This document shows positions 1-9,436 of a DNA stretch of 64,000 bases, piece after piece; the stretch's first letter is position 1; each line of letters opens with the position of its first letter. Below the pieces are notes generated by a model, which had not been told where the DNA came from, did not search any database, and saw only the letters and a program-made list of their open reading frames with translations. The stretch covers positions 67,984 through 131,983 of the forward strand of contig JABLUY010000021.1 of assembly GCA_013306675.1 (NCBI GenBank), in the 5' to 3' direction. A program made the translations under genes and the position numbers. This DNA comes from Thraustochytrium sp. TN22. Lineage: Eukaryota; Sar; Bigyra; Thraustochytrida; Thraustochytriidae.

Positions 1-88
1 CGAGCGCGGCACTGCACTGCGGCAGCGTTTGCCTTGGTCGCAAGATCTTGTTTCAATTTTTTAAAAAAGGTAGCCTACCACCAACCAC

Positions 89-3000
89 TCACAGAATGCG
101 AAGAGCTCGGAGGTGATCGTCCCGTGCGCCCAAAAGGCAAAGAAGGCCGTCGCCTCCCGCCACGAGCGCAGGGCTGGAAAAGGTCTCCGCGGGAAGGTCA
201 ATGCTTGCGGTGCAGCGCGGCGCGGACTTGCTACGATCCGACTCCGACTTCGAGTCGTCCCACTTCACAACGCTGAGACGGCCGGCCGTGCTGGCGACCA
301 CGAGACAGTGGCCGCCGTCGTCAAAGAGGACCGGTCGTGTCCCAAGGGCAGCGTCCAAAAGCAGCTGCCAGCGCTCCACGCCGTCAGCAAGCGCCAGAGC
401 GCGCACCGAACTGTCGTGGCTCGCCACGTAGAGGCAGTCGGCGTCCGCGGCAGGCGCTGAAAAGATGGGGCCGCACCCGGGCCACGCCTGCCACACCTCC
501 TCGCCCGAGCCCAGGTCCACGCAGTGCACGGAGCCCTCCGCAGTGGCCGCCAAGGCGCGCGAGGTGCCGGCAATTCGCGTTAGCCCGCCAAAGACCGGGC
601 CCGCAACCTGCAGCGTCCACCGCGGGCTCTGGTCCGCCTCGCCAAAACACGCCACGCTGCCCGCGAGCGTCGCCACCACCACCGCTGCCGCCGCCGCCGC
701 CATGCCCGTGTTCGCGAGCTCCGCTGCAGACGTCACGTGGCCGTCCACCGCAAGCCGCGCCTTGATGCTAAAGTCCGCTCGCGACACGCACAGGAGACGC
801 TCGTCGTAGGTGCCCACCCAGATGTGCTCCGCGGTCACGAGCGGCGTCGCCTTGAGATGCGCGCCGTACGGGCACGAGCGCAAAACCGCGCCACTTTGTG
901 CGTCCAGCTCCACCAGTGACCCGGCCGGCAGCGACTCCGCGGCCGCGTGGCCCTCGGCGTCGCTCGCCGCGTACACGCTCGCGTAGAGGCGGTCGCCGTC
1001 CAGTGCCACAGCCGCGTGCACGCGGCCCGGCGTCTCAGGCTGCCGCCACATCAGGTGGCCGTCCGCCACGCGTACGGCGACCAGGTCATGTCCGTGCGAC
1101 CCCGCGTACGCGACGCCAGCGGCGACCACGGGCGCCGCGTCCACGCACCGCGCCAGCCGCACCGCCCAGACCGCCGCCGGCGTCACCTCCACGGCGGCCG
1201 CCCCAGCCGCCTCCGCAACGCGGGCTCGCTTGGCGCTTGGCTTGGACTGCACCTCGCCCTCGCCGGCGAGGACGTCCGCCAGCGCCGCCTCGCCCAAGAG
1301 CACGGCCGGGTCCACCTCGACCGCGTGCCCGGCCCGTCGCAGCGACCACGCCAGGTGCGTCGCCAAAAGCGAGTCGCCGCCCAGCGCCCGGAACGAGGCG
1401 CCTAGGTCCAGCGCCGCGTCCGAGCGCAGCCCCAGCACGCGGCGCACCACCGCCTCCAGCCCCAGCCCCAGCCCCGCGCCGGCCGCTGCAGCCCCCTCCA
1501 TCTCGGGCGCCACCGCCGCCGACAACGACCCGGCGTGCTGCGCCAAGAGGGCCGCGCGGTCTACCTTGCCGGTCGGCGTTCGCGGGAAGGCCTCCACGCA
1601 GACGAGCTGCGGCGCACCGGCGCCTTCCGGCACCGCGCGTAGGGTTGCGGTGGCGGCTTTGGCGCGCAGCGCCTCCATGTTCGAGCCGGACGCCTGCACA
1701 AAGGCCACCAGACGGTCCTCCACGACCTCCGCCAGTACCGCGCCCTGTGCCAGATCCAGCGCGCCACACAGGTCGGCCTGCACCTGGTCCAGCTGCACGC
1801 GGACGCCGCGCAGCTTGCGCTGGCCGTCCACCCTGCCGACCCAGTAGTACTCGCCTTCTGCGTCGCGAAAGCACAAGTCGCCTGTGCGGAAGCGCTCCGG
1901 CTCGTAGAACGCGCGCGCCGTCGCGTCCGTGAGGCCCAGGTAGCCCCGGGCCACCGGGGCGCCGCGTACCACCAGCTCACCAACGACATGAGCGCCCCGG
2001 ACCGTGTGCAGGGCGCCCTCGGGCTCCTCATCGTCCTCGGGCTGGACAAGCGTCAGCTCAGTCCCTGCAATGGCGTGCCCTATCGGCATGAGCTCCACTT
2101 CGAGCGGGCCGCGCCGCGCACGTAGCGCCGCCTCGGCGCAGTCGAAGTCGGTCAGATCCACGACCGCCGCGTCCGCGGCCGTCTCCGTGCTCCCGTACAG
2201 CGACACGAGGCGCGCGTGCGGACACGCTTCCATCCTCCACTGCTGGAAGCGCTTCACAAGCGTCAGGCCAACGGCGGCACCGCTAATGGTGACCAGGTGC
2301 AGCTCGGGCCACGGCGGCACGTGCTCCATGACGAGCGCCAGCTGCGACGGGATCCAATGCATTCGGGTCACGCCAGCGGCGCGTGCGCGCGACGCCAGCT
2401 CGAGCATGTCCGCGAAGTGCGCCGGCGCGGTCCAAAGGGGGATGCCCGCGAGCAGTGGCGCGAAAATCTCCGCGAGAGCGTCCACGAAGACCAGCGGCGT
2501 GCGGCGCAGGCAGAGCGCGCCCGCTTCCGCGTACGGAAAGGCCTCGTGCTGCCAGTCGATGCGGTTGCGCAGGCCTGCCGCCGTGCCACGTACGCCCTTT
2601 CCCACTGCGCCCTCTCCCGTTGACCCGGAAGTGTACAGCACGTAGGCGACCTCCATCGCAGCGGCCGCGGCCTCGGCCGCGGCTTTGGCTGGCTCCGGCT
2701 CCGGCAGCGCGCCCACCGACATGATGGCCTCGCGCACGTTGAGTGAGCCATCGGGGTCCAGCAACGCGACACGGAAGACGCCGAGCGCTGCCAGCTCGCG
2801 CACCGCGGCCGCCTCATCCGAGGCGCCGACCAGGAGCGCGGCGCGGGGCCGCGTCTGCCGCACGGCAAGCGCGAGTCGCTCGCGCACCGCCTCTTGCGGG
2901 CTGCACGGGTCGCCGCACAGAACGCAAACGGCGCCCACGCGCATGCAGGCCAGCAGCGCCGTCACCTGTGCGGCCACGTGCTCGTCTGCCACGGCCACCA

Positions 3001-3190
3001 GCACGTGGTCGCCGGCGCGCGCGCCGTGCCGCCAGTACAGCTGCGCGGCAGCGTCGCGCGACCACGCCTGCAGCTCCGCGAACCCCACGGCCGTCTCCGC
3101 GCCGCCCTCGCCCGCCACTCGCACGGCGTCCTCGTCGCCGAAGACCGCGCAGACCCGGTCGAGCTGCGCCACCAGCGCGCCGAGCGCCAT
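89..3190 (-). CDS. AASDH/ACSF4-like adenylation-PCP-PQQ protein
   Basis: 1,033-residue intronless frame with the three-part architecture of aminoadipate-semialdehyde-dehydrogenase-like proteins (AASDH/ACSF4/U26). Residues 1-550 are an AMP-forming adenylation domain: P-loop YTSGSTGEG at about 186, LYGSTE at 331, RTGDL at 435, GRVDGQRKLRG at 452, and the C-terminal catalytic Lys at 542 in PRTPTGKVDR. A carrier domain follows, with the phosphopantetheine Ser at 607 in LGGDSLL. From about 680 to the end there are repeated beta-propeller-like blades of PQQ type (for example GSVHCVDLGSGEEVWQ). Family knowledge: the domain activates a carboxylic or amino acid and loads it on its own carrier; the physiological substrate is unsettled, and no reductase domain is present. 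The start is an ATG whose upstream DNA turns into CCCGG repeats. The preceding gene in this direction is the protease at 3308-4873, 117 bases away. Confidence 0.87.
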   Translation of the reverse strand: MALGALVAQLDRVCAVFGDEDAVRVAGEGGAETAVGFAELQAWSRDAAAQLYWRHGARAGDHVLVAVADEHVAAQVTALLACMRVGAVCVLCGDPCSPQEAVRERLALAVRQTRPRAALLVGASDEAAAVRELAALGVFRVALLDPDGSLNVREAIMSVGALPEPEPAKAAAEAAAAAMEVAYVLYTSGSTGEGAVGKGVRGTAAGLRNRIDWQHEAFPYAEAGALCLRRTPLVFVDALAEIFAPLLAGIPLWTAPAHFADMLELASRARAAGVTRMHWIPSQLALVMEHVPPWPELHLVTISGAAVGLTLVKRFQQWRMEACPHARLVSLYGSTETAADAAVVDLTDFDCAEAALRARRGPLEVELMPIGHAIAGTELTLVQPEDDEEPEGALHTVRGAHVVGELVVRGAPVARGYLGLTDATARAFYEPERFRTGDLCFRDAEGEYYWVGRVDGQRKLRGVRVQLDQVQADLCGALDLAQGAVLAEVVEDRLVAFVQASGSNMEALRAKAATATLRAVPEGAGAPQLVCVEAFPRTPTGKVDRAALLAQHAGSLSAAVAPEMEGAAAAGAGLGLGLEAVVRRVLGLRSDAALDLGASFRALGGDSLLATHLAWSLRRAGHAVEVDPAVLLGEAALADVLAGEGEVQSKPSAKRARVAEAAGAAAVEVTPAAVWAVRLARCVDAAPVVAAGVAYAGSHGHDLVAVRVADGHLMWRQPETPGRVHAAVALDGDRLYASVYAASDAEGHAAAESLPAGSLVELDAQSGAVLRSCPYGAHLKATPLVTAEHIWVGTYDERLLCVSRADFSIKARLAVDGHVTSAAELANTGMAAAAAAVVVATLAGSVACFGEADQSPRWTLQVAGPVFGGLTRIAGTSRALAATAEGSVHCVDLGSGEEVWQAWPGCGPIFSAPAADADCLYVASHDSSVRALALADGVERWQLLLDAALGTRPVLFDDGGHCLVVASTAGRLSVVKWDDSKSESDRSKSAPRCTASIDLPAETFSSPALVAGGDGLLCLLGARDDHLRALRIL

Positions 3191-3234
3191 GCCTGCCGCC
3201 TGTCGCTTGCCGCCGCTGCCGCCCGAACTGCACG

Positions 3235-3276
3235 GCCTGGCCCGGCCCGGCCCGGCCCGGCCCGGCCCGGCCTGGC
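3235..3276. repeat. (CCCGG)n array in the leader of the AASDH-like gene
   Basis: Seven or so near-perfect CCCGG units start about 45 bases upstream of the ATG at 3190. It is one of several short-unit arrays that sit in 5' leaders in this window. Confidence 0.85.
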
Positions 3277-3307
3277 CCCGCGCGCGCCGCGCCGCGCCGC
3301 CCTCTCT

Positions 3308-4873
3308 CTACTCCGCGTCGGCCGGATTTGCCGCGGCCGTGCCCGGGCCACTGGCGGCGGCGAGGACTCGGACCACGAGGGCCACCTTGTCCAGGTCCGT
3401 GTCCGAGTTCTCCGTCTTCCTCCTGGGCCTCTTGTGGCTGCTGCTGGCGTGGCGGAGGGGCCGGCGGCCCAGGGGCCAAAGCGCGGCGCGCAGCGCGAAG
3501 ACGGCGAGCAGGACCAAAATGGCCAGCGTACGTGACGCCGTGGAGAAGAGCTCGTGCTGCAGACTCACAAAGTGCTGCTGGTGCTGGTGCTGCTCTGCCA
3601 GTGGGAGCGGCGACGCAAAGGCCGCAGGGCTCTCCAAGCAAAGCGTCTCGTTGGCGGAGCCGGTCATGCAGAACTGGGCGCCCGCAAAGGCGCTGCAGTC
3701 GCCAAAGGCGCAGGAGGCGTCCAACATGATGTTGGCCTGCGACGCAATGCCGCACATGCCCAGGGGCATGCCGGTGTTGCGCGCGATCTTGATGTAGCCG
3801 CGGTCGCCCCAGCCCTCGCCCCACTGCTGCTTGAGCAGCCAGTAGTCCTTGCCATCGTCCGTCGTGCCGTATCCTACGAGCAGCATGGCGTGGTCGACCT
3901 CCGCCGTGCAGCTCGGGGAGTCCAGGACGCCGCTCGTGTAATGCTTAAAGTCCTCCGTGTAAGCGTGTATAGCCACAGCAACGGGCTGAGACGCCACGGC
4001 CAGCATGAGCGCCTCCTCGGTCTGCTCGATGAATGCCACGCCGCTGCGCCCAAGGCCGTCCTCGGAGTTCAGGTCCACGATCGGGCCCGGCGTGCCGCGG
4101 AAGCCATTCACCACGCCCGGCACCGCGTCATCCGCCAGCTCGCACGCGCTCTTGCCCTTGAACGAGTACGGATATTCCCTACCCGCGGCCATGGCGTGCT
4201 GCGCCATGTACCGCATGGCAAAGTAGTGATTGCCACCGTCGCAGCCCACTTGAAAGGGCTCCGGGTCGCAGTCGATGAGCTGCTCCTCCGAGAGGGCAAT
4301 GAGCTGGCGCTCGCGGATGTGCATGAGCCCCTCGAGCGCGCCCGTCGCGGCGAACGCCCAACACGCCCCGCACGAGCCCTGCGTCTTGACGTCCGTCACT
4401 GCGCCGCGCTCGCGCCAGTCCACGTACGCCGGCGGCGCGTCAGACCTGCGCTGCAATCGCCGGCCGCGGCCGGACCGCTCCGGCTGCAGCTCCAGGTGCT
4501 CCCGGCGCTCGTCGCCGTGCAGGGGCCGGAGGCCGCCTGAGAGCGCCTCCCGCTCCGCCGCGCTGAGCGCCGACAGCACGTTGACGCCCACACGGAAGCC
4601 CAAGCCCTCTTGTTCCAGCTCCGCGTTGCGCCGCTCCACCCAAGCCTCGTGCGCATGGAAGATGGCCTGCCGCGCCTCGTCGTGCGCCGGCCCGAACTCC
4701 AGCCCGTGCGCGCCTTTCCACGCCTCCCAGCGCGTCGAGTTCCACCTTCCGGCGGCCTCCTCGCGCTCGTCTTCGCGCAGCGCATGCTTCAGCCCGCGCC
4801 GCCCGGTCGCTGCCGCGGCCGCCGCCGCCGCCTCCGCCGCGCCTGCGTAGAGTGCCGCCGCCGCCGCTGCCAT
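3308..4873 (-). CDS. papain-like (C1A) cysteine protease with C-terminal membrane anchor
   Basis: 521 residues. An Ala-rich N-terminus (1-22) is followed by an I29-like propeptide (about 45-110) and a papain domain (about 148-390). Visible are the oxyanion Gln165 and catalytic Cys171 in QGSCGACWAF, the GCDGG motif at about 210, and the catalytic His328 in VDHAMLLVGYG. The position that carries the conserved Asn in papains (xNSWG) reads KQQWGEGWG, so Asn is replaced by Gln349. A hydrophobic helix at about 447-467 and a short basic tail suggest a type I membrane protein facing the lumen of a lysosome or vacuole; most C1A proteases are soluble. Whether the Asn-to-Gln change weakens activity cannot be told from sequence. 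The N-terminus is not a textbook signal peptide. The start is the first ATG. Confidence 0.87.
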   Translation of the reverse strand: MAAAAAALYAGAAEAAAAAAAATGRRGLKHALREDEREEAAGRWNSTRWEAWKGAHGLEFGPAHDEARQAIFHAHEAWVERRNAELEQEGLGFRVGVNVLSALSAAEREALSGGLRPLHGDERREHLELQPERSGRGRRLQRRSDAPPAYVDWRERGAVTDVKTQGSCGACWAFAATGALEGLMHIRERQLIALSEEQLIDCDPEPFQVGCDGGNHYFAMRYMAQHAMAAGREYPYSFKGKSACELADDAVPGVVNGFRGTPGPIVDLNSEDGLGRSGVAFIEQTEEALMLAVASQPVAVAIHAYTEDFKHYTSGVLDSPSCTAEVDHAMLLVGYGTTDDGKDYWLLKQQWGEGWGDRGYIKIARNTGMPLGMCGIASQANIMLDASCAFGDCSAFAGAQFCMTGSANETLCLESPAAFASPLPLAEQHQHQQHFVSLQHELFSTASRTLAILVLLAVFALRAALWPLGRRPLRHASSSHKRPRRKTENSDTDLDKVALVVRVLAAASGPGTAAANPADAE

Positions 4874-6024
4874 GCTCGATCCTCGATCGTCCTTCAGCTT
4901 CCGAGTCGGGTCGTTTTACGAATGCACGGCTCCGTCTCCGGAGCGCCGCGCCGCGACCGCGACCGCGACCGCGGAGTCCAACTCCGCCTGCGTGCAGGAC
5001 CTCCTGGACAAGCTGCGGCGACAGGCTCCACCAGTCCCTTTTCGTACTTGTACAAGTTGTACTAGTACCGTGTCTGCGACACCTGCGACATGGCGCCACT
5101 TGGTTCTGTCCGGGGACAATAAAAAATCACACACCGTCGCGCACCACTTTACAAGCGATACCGCCGTCACCGCCGTCACGGTGTTGGCGACGCCATGATC
5201 GCTTTGGCGAGCGGAAGCTCGAGGAGCTAGCTCGCGATCAGGCGCGGCGTGGCGTGCCCCAAAGCAGGCAGGCGCGTGAGCTCGTGGCTGCCAGCCACCA
5301 CGCTGCGAGCCAGGCGAGGCGCACTCTCTCTTTGGCCCGGGGCCACGCGCTTCTCGACGCACGCGGAGCGCAGTCCGCTCTGCTTCTTAGCTGAAAGGTT
5401 CTTAGCTGAAAGGTCATCGCTCTTACCTACTGCAAGGCCTCTCACGCCGTTTTTGTGAGAGTGAAAATGCACACGCACGACGTCGGCAGCGAGGCCAGAA
5501 ACGTCGAGCCGGATACGCGCTCGCGGCGGTGCGGATGAACTGCCGGCAACGCACTGCAGTGCGCCCCGCACGAGCCTACTAGGCCAAGTAGCTCGGACAA
5601 CTTGAAGCAAGACGCACGGGACGCTCGGGAGAGGGATGCCATGCGCGAACGTCATCGCGAACCCAAGGCCAAAACCTCGTTCTAGCTAGCGGGAGCCGCG
5701 GGGCCCGGCGCCCGTGACGCGAGCGCGGCGCGGCGCGGCGCGGCGCGGCGCCGTGACGCAGGAGCGCCCGCGGCTGCTTCTGTAGGTGTCGCAACGAGCG
5801 CGAGCCTCGTGCCCTGGACGGCAGCGCAGAACTGTGGACGACGCACGCCCGGCCGACGGGGCTTAAGTTACTACGAGGAGTGAGGGCAACCTCGCGGAGA
5901 GGAGGACGACGCGCAGCAGACGCGCGCTGGCGGCGGCAGGGGGGCGGAGGCGGCAGACCTGGCTGGCAGTCCGAGGGCGAGGCGGAAGCTCCGGAGCGAG
6001 TAGCGCTGGACAGTGCCGTTCACC
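4874..6024. other. intergenic, no gene seen
   Basis: Divergent spacer between the protease (minus) and a membrane protein (plus). It contains short direct duplications (TTAGCTGAAAGG twice at 5388-5414) and a GGCGC run at 5726-5750. The open frames here are GC-driven, change composition along their length and match nothing I recognise. It probably holds both promoters. Confidence 0.6.
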
Positions 6025-6573
6025 ATGAGGCGGCTTGGGGTGCAGCTGCGCAACAGGGCGCTACAGGAGCAGCACGACGGCGATGGCACGAACGCCGCGG
6101 CCGAGCAGGCCAATGCGCAGCACCAGGGCGACAGTCTGGCCAAGATCAAGGAGTTCACGGGCGAACCGGGGTTCTGGGCCGCCTGCGCGGCTGGCGCGGT
6201 GGCCCTCATCATCTGCGTGGCGCTCGTGGTGATGCGTCTGCGTCGCGGCCGCCTTCGCAAGAAGAACTACCGCGACAACTGGCCGCGGTCAAAGTCGGAC
6301 TTTGGTCTGCAGCTCCCCTACAAGCCGCGCCAGAACGGCTCCGACGTCTCCACTGACTTCTCCGCCGACTCGGCGCCGGGCGGCTCGTTTTCCGAGTCGT
6401 CCATCGCCGCGCCTTGGAACTCGCCATACGAGCCGCCCCCAGATTCGGCCTTCGGGGACGACACCGAGAACGGCGACGACGACGAGATCGTCGTCGACGC
6501 CTCCATAAAGTACCAGGACTCGCTCGGCCGCCGTCCTTATTTCGATGACATGGTACAAGGCCGTGTCATTTGA
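6025..6573 (+). CDS. small single-pass membrane protein, unknown
   Basis: 182 residues from the ATG in a good context (CACCATGAGG). Residues 1-49 are polar; 50-71 form one hydrophobic helix (FWAACAAGAVALIICVALVV) followed by a basic stop-transfer stretch RLRRGRLRKK; the rest is acidic, Ser- and Pro-rich with clusters such as DDTENGDDDE. The positive-inside rule predicts a cytosolic C-terminal tail. I recognise no family. The even coding composition, the ATG context and the clear transmembrane segment support a real gene; low complexity of the tail is the main reason for doubt. Confidence 0.6.
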   Translation: MRRLGVQLRNRALQEQHDGDGTNAAAEQANAQHQGDSLAKIKEFTGEPGFWAACAAGAVALIICVALVVMRLRRGRLRKKNYRDNWPRSKSDFGLQLPYKPRQNGSDVSTDFSADSAPGGSFSESSIAAPWNSPYEPPPDSAFGDDTENGDDDEIVVDASIKYQDSLGRRPYFDDMVQGRVI

Positions 6574-7610
6574 CCATGCGACCTTCCTTACAGTCGATCT
6601 CTCTTCCCATTTGCGCCGCACGCACTCCAATCTTCATTTCAATTTAGCCAAGACAAGGCCCGTTCGCCGAGACACGAAGCTCGCAAGTCGAGCATCCAAA
6701 GGCGCTTGCCGAGCACCATGCTCGCATGCAAGTCCTCGTCCCTGGTCACCCCCTTGCAACTGCTGCGGCGGCCCGTTGTTGAACCATACATGTCAATTCA
6801 TTCACAGTCAATTCATTCATGCATGCACGCACCCTCCGTCTCCTCAAGCCGCTCGCCTCGCTCACTCTCACAGTGAGGTTGTTCCGGGTCGTTCGTATCA
6901 TGATCTTGAGCCGCCGTCACGATGATCATGTGCAGCAGCAAGCTCGCCGTCAAGCTCGCGGTCCGCGCGCGAGCTCTCTCGTTCGGGCCCAGGTTGAGCC
7001 CGGAATCGAGGGGCGCGGACATGGACGCCAGCCATGACGCCGAGCGGGCTGGCGTCCACGCAGGCGGAGAAGCCGCGCGCGCATGCAGGGAAGCAAGCCT
7101 GCGCGCGCCCAGGCGCTCGGACCTCAAGTTGGATTCTTTCCTCTGTCGCCTCCGAGTCCTGCTCTTTGCTCTTTGCTCTTTGCTCTGCTCTGCCCCGGCC
7201 GCGAGCGAGTCTGCGACCAGCAGACCGAGACCGAGCTCGCGCGCGGCGCGCGGCGCGGCGCGGCGGTGGCGGCGGCGGCGGCGGCGGCGGGAGCGGGCGG
7301 CGGGAGCGGCGGCGGCGGCGCGGCTCGGCGCGGCGCGGCGCGGCCGCCGCGCGCGCGGCGGCGCGCGGCGGCAGGGCGCGCGCGGAGGCAGGCCAGGCCA
7401 GGCCAGGCCAGGCCAGGGCGGCCGACCGCGGCCGGGGCACGGCCAGGCCGGCCGCGCGGCGCGGCGCGGCGGCAGCCCGAGGCGGCGGAGCGTGGCGAGG
7501 CGACGCGAGGCGAGGCGAAGGGAAGCGAAGGGGAGCCAAGCGAATCGGCAAAGGCAGAGGCCGGGAGCGGTCCGTCGGGCGTGCCCCTTTGCTGTCTCCG
7601 GTCCGAGGCC
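6574..7610. other. spacer and long repeat-rich leader of the kinase gene
   Basis: The first 500 bases are less GC-rich, with short direct repeats (GTCAATTCATTCA twice near 6795-6820). From 7230 on it becomes almost pure GC with GGCGGC, GGCGC and GGCCA runs. Open frames continue into the kinase here but without an ATG or protein-like composition, so I read it as promoter plus 5' leader. Confidence 0.55.
7390..7416. repeat. (GGCCA)n array in kinase leader
   Basis: About five GGCCA units, roughly 195 bases before the chosen ATG at 7611. Confidence 0.85.
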
Positions 7611-8861
7611 ATGCCGCTGCGCATCAACCTGAACTGGTGCCGCGGCGGCGCGGAGAGGCGCAGCAATGGGCGGCAAGACGGCATGGCCGGGCAGCTGTCG
7701 CAGCAGCAGCAGCAGCAGCAGGCGCAGGCGCAGGGGCGGCAGCATGCCGGGGGGCAGCAGGCGCCGCAGGGCCAGGATCAGGCCGCGCAGCAGAACCAGA
7801 TCAAGCACATGAACGAGCTGGAGAACTGCTACCAGGTGGACTGGTCCAAGGAGGGCTTCCTGGGCAAGGGCTTCTTCGCCGAGGTGTACCGCGCGCGCGA
7901 CATCCGGACGGGTCGGCAGGTGGCGGTGAAGCGCATCTCGCGGCACAACCAGGACGTCAAGGCGCTGCGCACGGAGATCGAGGCGCTTCTGCGCGTGCAG
8001 GGCCACCCGAACATTGTCAGTCTGTACAATGTCTTCATCGACGAGGACGCTGTCATCCTGGCCATGGAGCTGCTGGAGGGCGGCGAGCTCTTCTCGCGCA
8101 TCGTCAGCCACGGCGGCTACTCGGAGCGCGACGCCTCCAAGCACTTTGCCAAGATCACCCAGGCGCTGCTCTTCATGCACAGCCACGGCATCGTGCACCG
8201 CGATCTCAAGCCGGAGAACCTCGTTCTGGCCACCAAAGACCCGGACTCGGACATTAAGATCTCCGACTTTGGCCTCTCCAAGGTGCTCGACTCGGGCAGC
8301 AACGTCATGTACACGGTGTGCGGCACGAGCGCCTACGCGGCGCCCGAGGTTGGCATCAACCAGAACTATGACAACCGCTGCGATTCGTGGTCGCTCGGTG
8401 TCATCCTCTATGTGATTCTCGCCTCGTACCACCCGTTCGACCCGTACGGAAAGCTCGACGACATGGGCCTTCGTCAAGCGGTTTGCAGCTACAAGTGGGA
8501 CTTCAATGACAAGGTATGGGCCAACATGAGCGACAAGGTCAAGGACCTCATTCGCCAGTTGCTCTGCCCCGTCGAGAACCGCCTCTCCATGCAGCAGATC
8601 CTCGAACACCCCTGGATCCGCGCCAACGAGGAGCTCCCGCGCCAGCCACTTGCGCAGCTCTCCTCGCGCTCGCTCCACGCCTTCATGTCAAGCAACATGG
8701 CGCTGCCCATGGACCAGCCGGACGTCATTCAGGAAGGCGACGTTGAGATGGTCGACGACGACCTGGACGACGACCTCACGGCCGGCGATGAATTTGAACC
8801 TTTACCCTTTGACGGCAACACCTACGCTCCGCAGCCGGGCTACCCGGGCATGCAGGACCCT

Positions 8862-8905
<44 letters not shown>

Positions 8906-9059
8906 CCTACACATGGACCAGCAACAGCAACAACACCAGCAGCAAGACCTGATGCACCAGCACCAGCACCAAGCCGCCGCGGATGGCAACGGCAACGGCT
9001 ACCACGACCCGAACCAGGGCCTGCACGACCTCTCGCAGGTCAAAATGACGACCACATGA
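7611..9059 (+). CDS. CAMK-type serine/threonine protein kinase
   Basis: 482 residues from the ATG at 7611. A Gln-rich leader (about 30-65) precedes a complete kinase domain (about 77-336): glycine loop LGKGFFAEVY, VAVK with Lys107, HRDLKPEN with Asp198, DFGLSK with Asp219, activation segment GTSAYAAPE, and the C-lobe Arg in ENRLSMQQILEHPW. Sequence style and the position of HPW fit the CAMK group (CaMK, Chk2 or DCLK-like); I see no FHA domain, calmodulin-binding helix or EF-hand, so the subfamily stays open. The C-terminal 120 residues are acidic and then a pure poly-Gln/His tract encoded by CAG repeats (8867-8901 and beyond). All catalytic residues are present, so an active kinase is expected. 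Confidence 0.88.
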
Positions 9060-9436
9060 CCATCCGGTACGATACACGCCAAGATGAATGGGACCAGGTA
9101 AGGATGCGCAGGAATATGCAGCATTCGGAGCAGTAGAGATTGAAACTCTCCGCCGGCTACTACCTCTGTAGACCTACGGCCGGTGGCGGAAAACCAAGGT
9201 ACTTTGATCACAATTACGCACACGCAGAGCGCTATGTTTATGTTTGCTCGCTCTTGAGTGGCCTTGTGTTGCATGTTCGGCGGTCACCAATGCATAGGTA
9301 AGGTTACTGGGTGTTCCCGACGAGTCGCGCCGCCAACAAAATCTCCTCATCTCACTGCAAACAAATCAACCAAGTCCGCAGACCACAGAACCGAGCAAGG
9401 CGCCACAAGCAGGCAGGCAGGCAGGCAGGCAGGAGG
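9060..9436. other. spacer between kinase and thioredoxin genes
   Basis: Tail-to-head spacer with lower GC. No gene seen. It ends in a GCAG array that touches the next start codon. Confidence 0.6.
9409..9433. repeat. (GGCA)n array three bases upstream of a start codon
   Basis: About six perfect GGCA units in the 5' leader, ending just before the ATG at 9437. Confidence 0.9.

Noticed and set aside
3200-3300. CRISPR-like array
   Set aside because: The repeated CCCGG and other arrays have no spacers; they are simple tandem repeats in a eukaryote.
6813-8678. 621-codon open frame antisense to the kinase
   Set aside because: Runs across spacer repeats and the kinase domain without change of pattern; no domain; shadow of GC bias.
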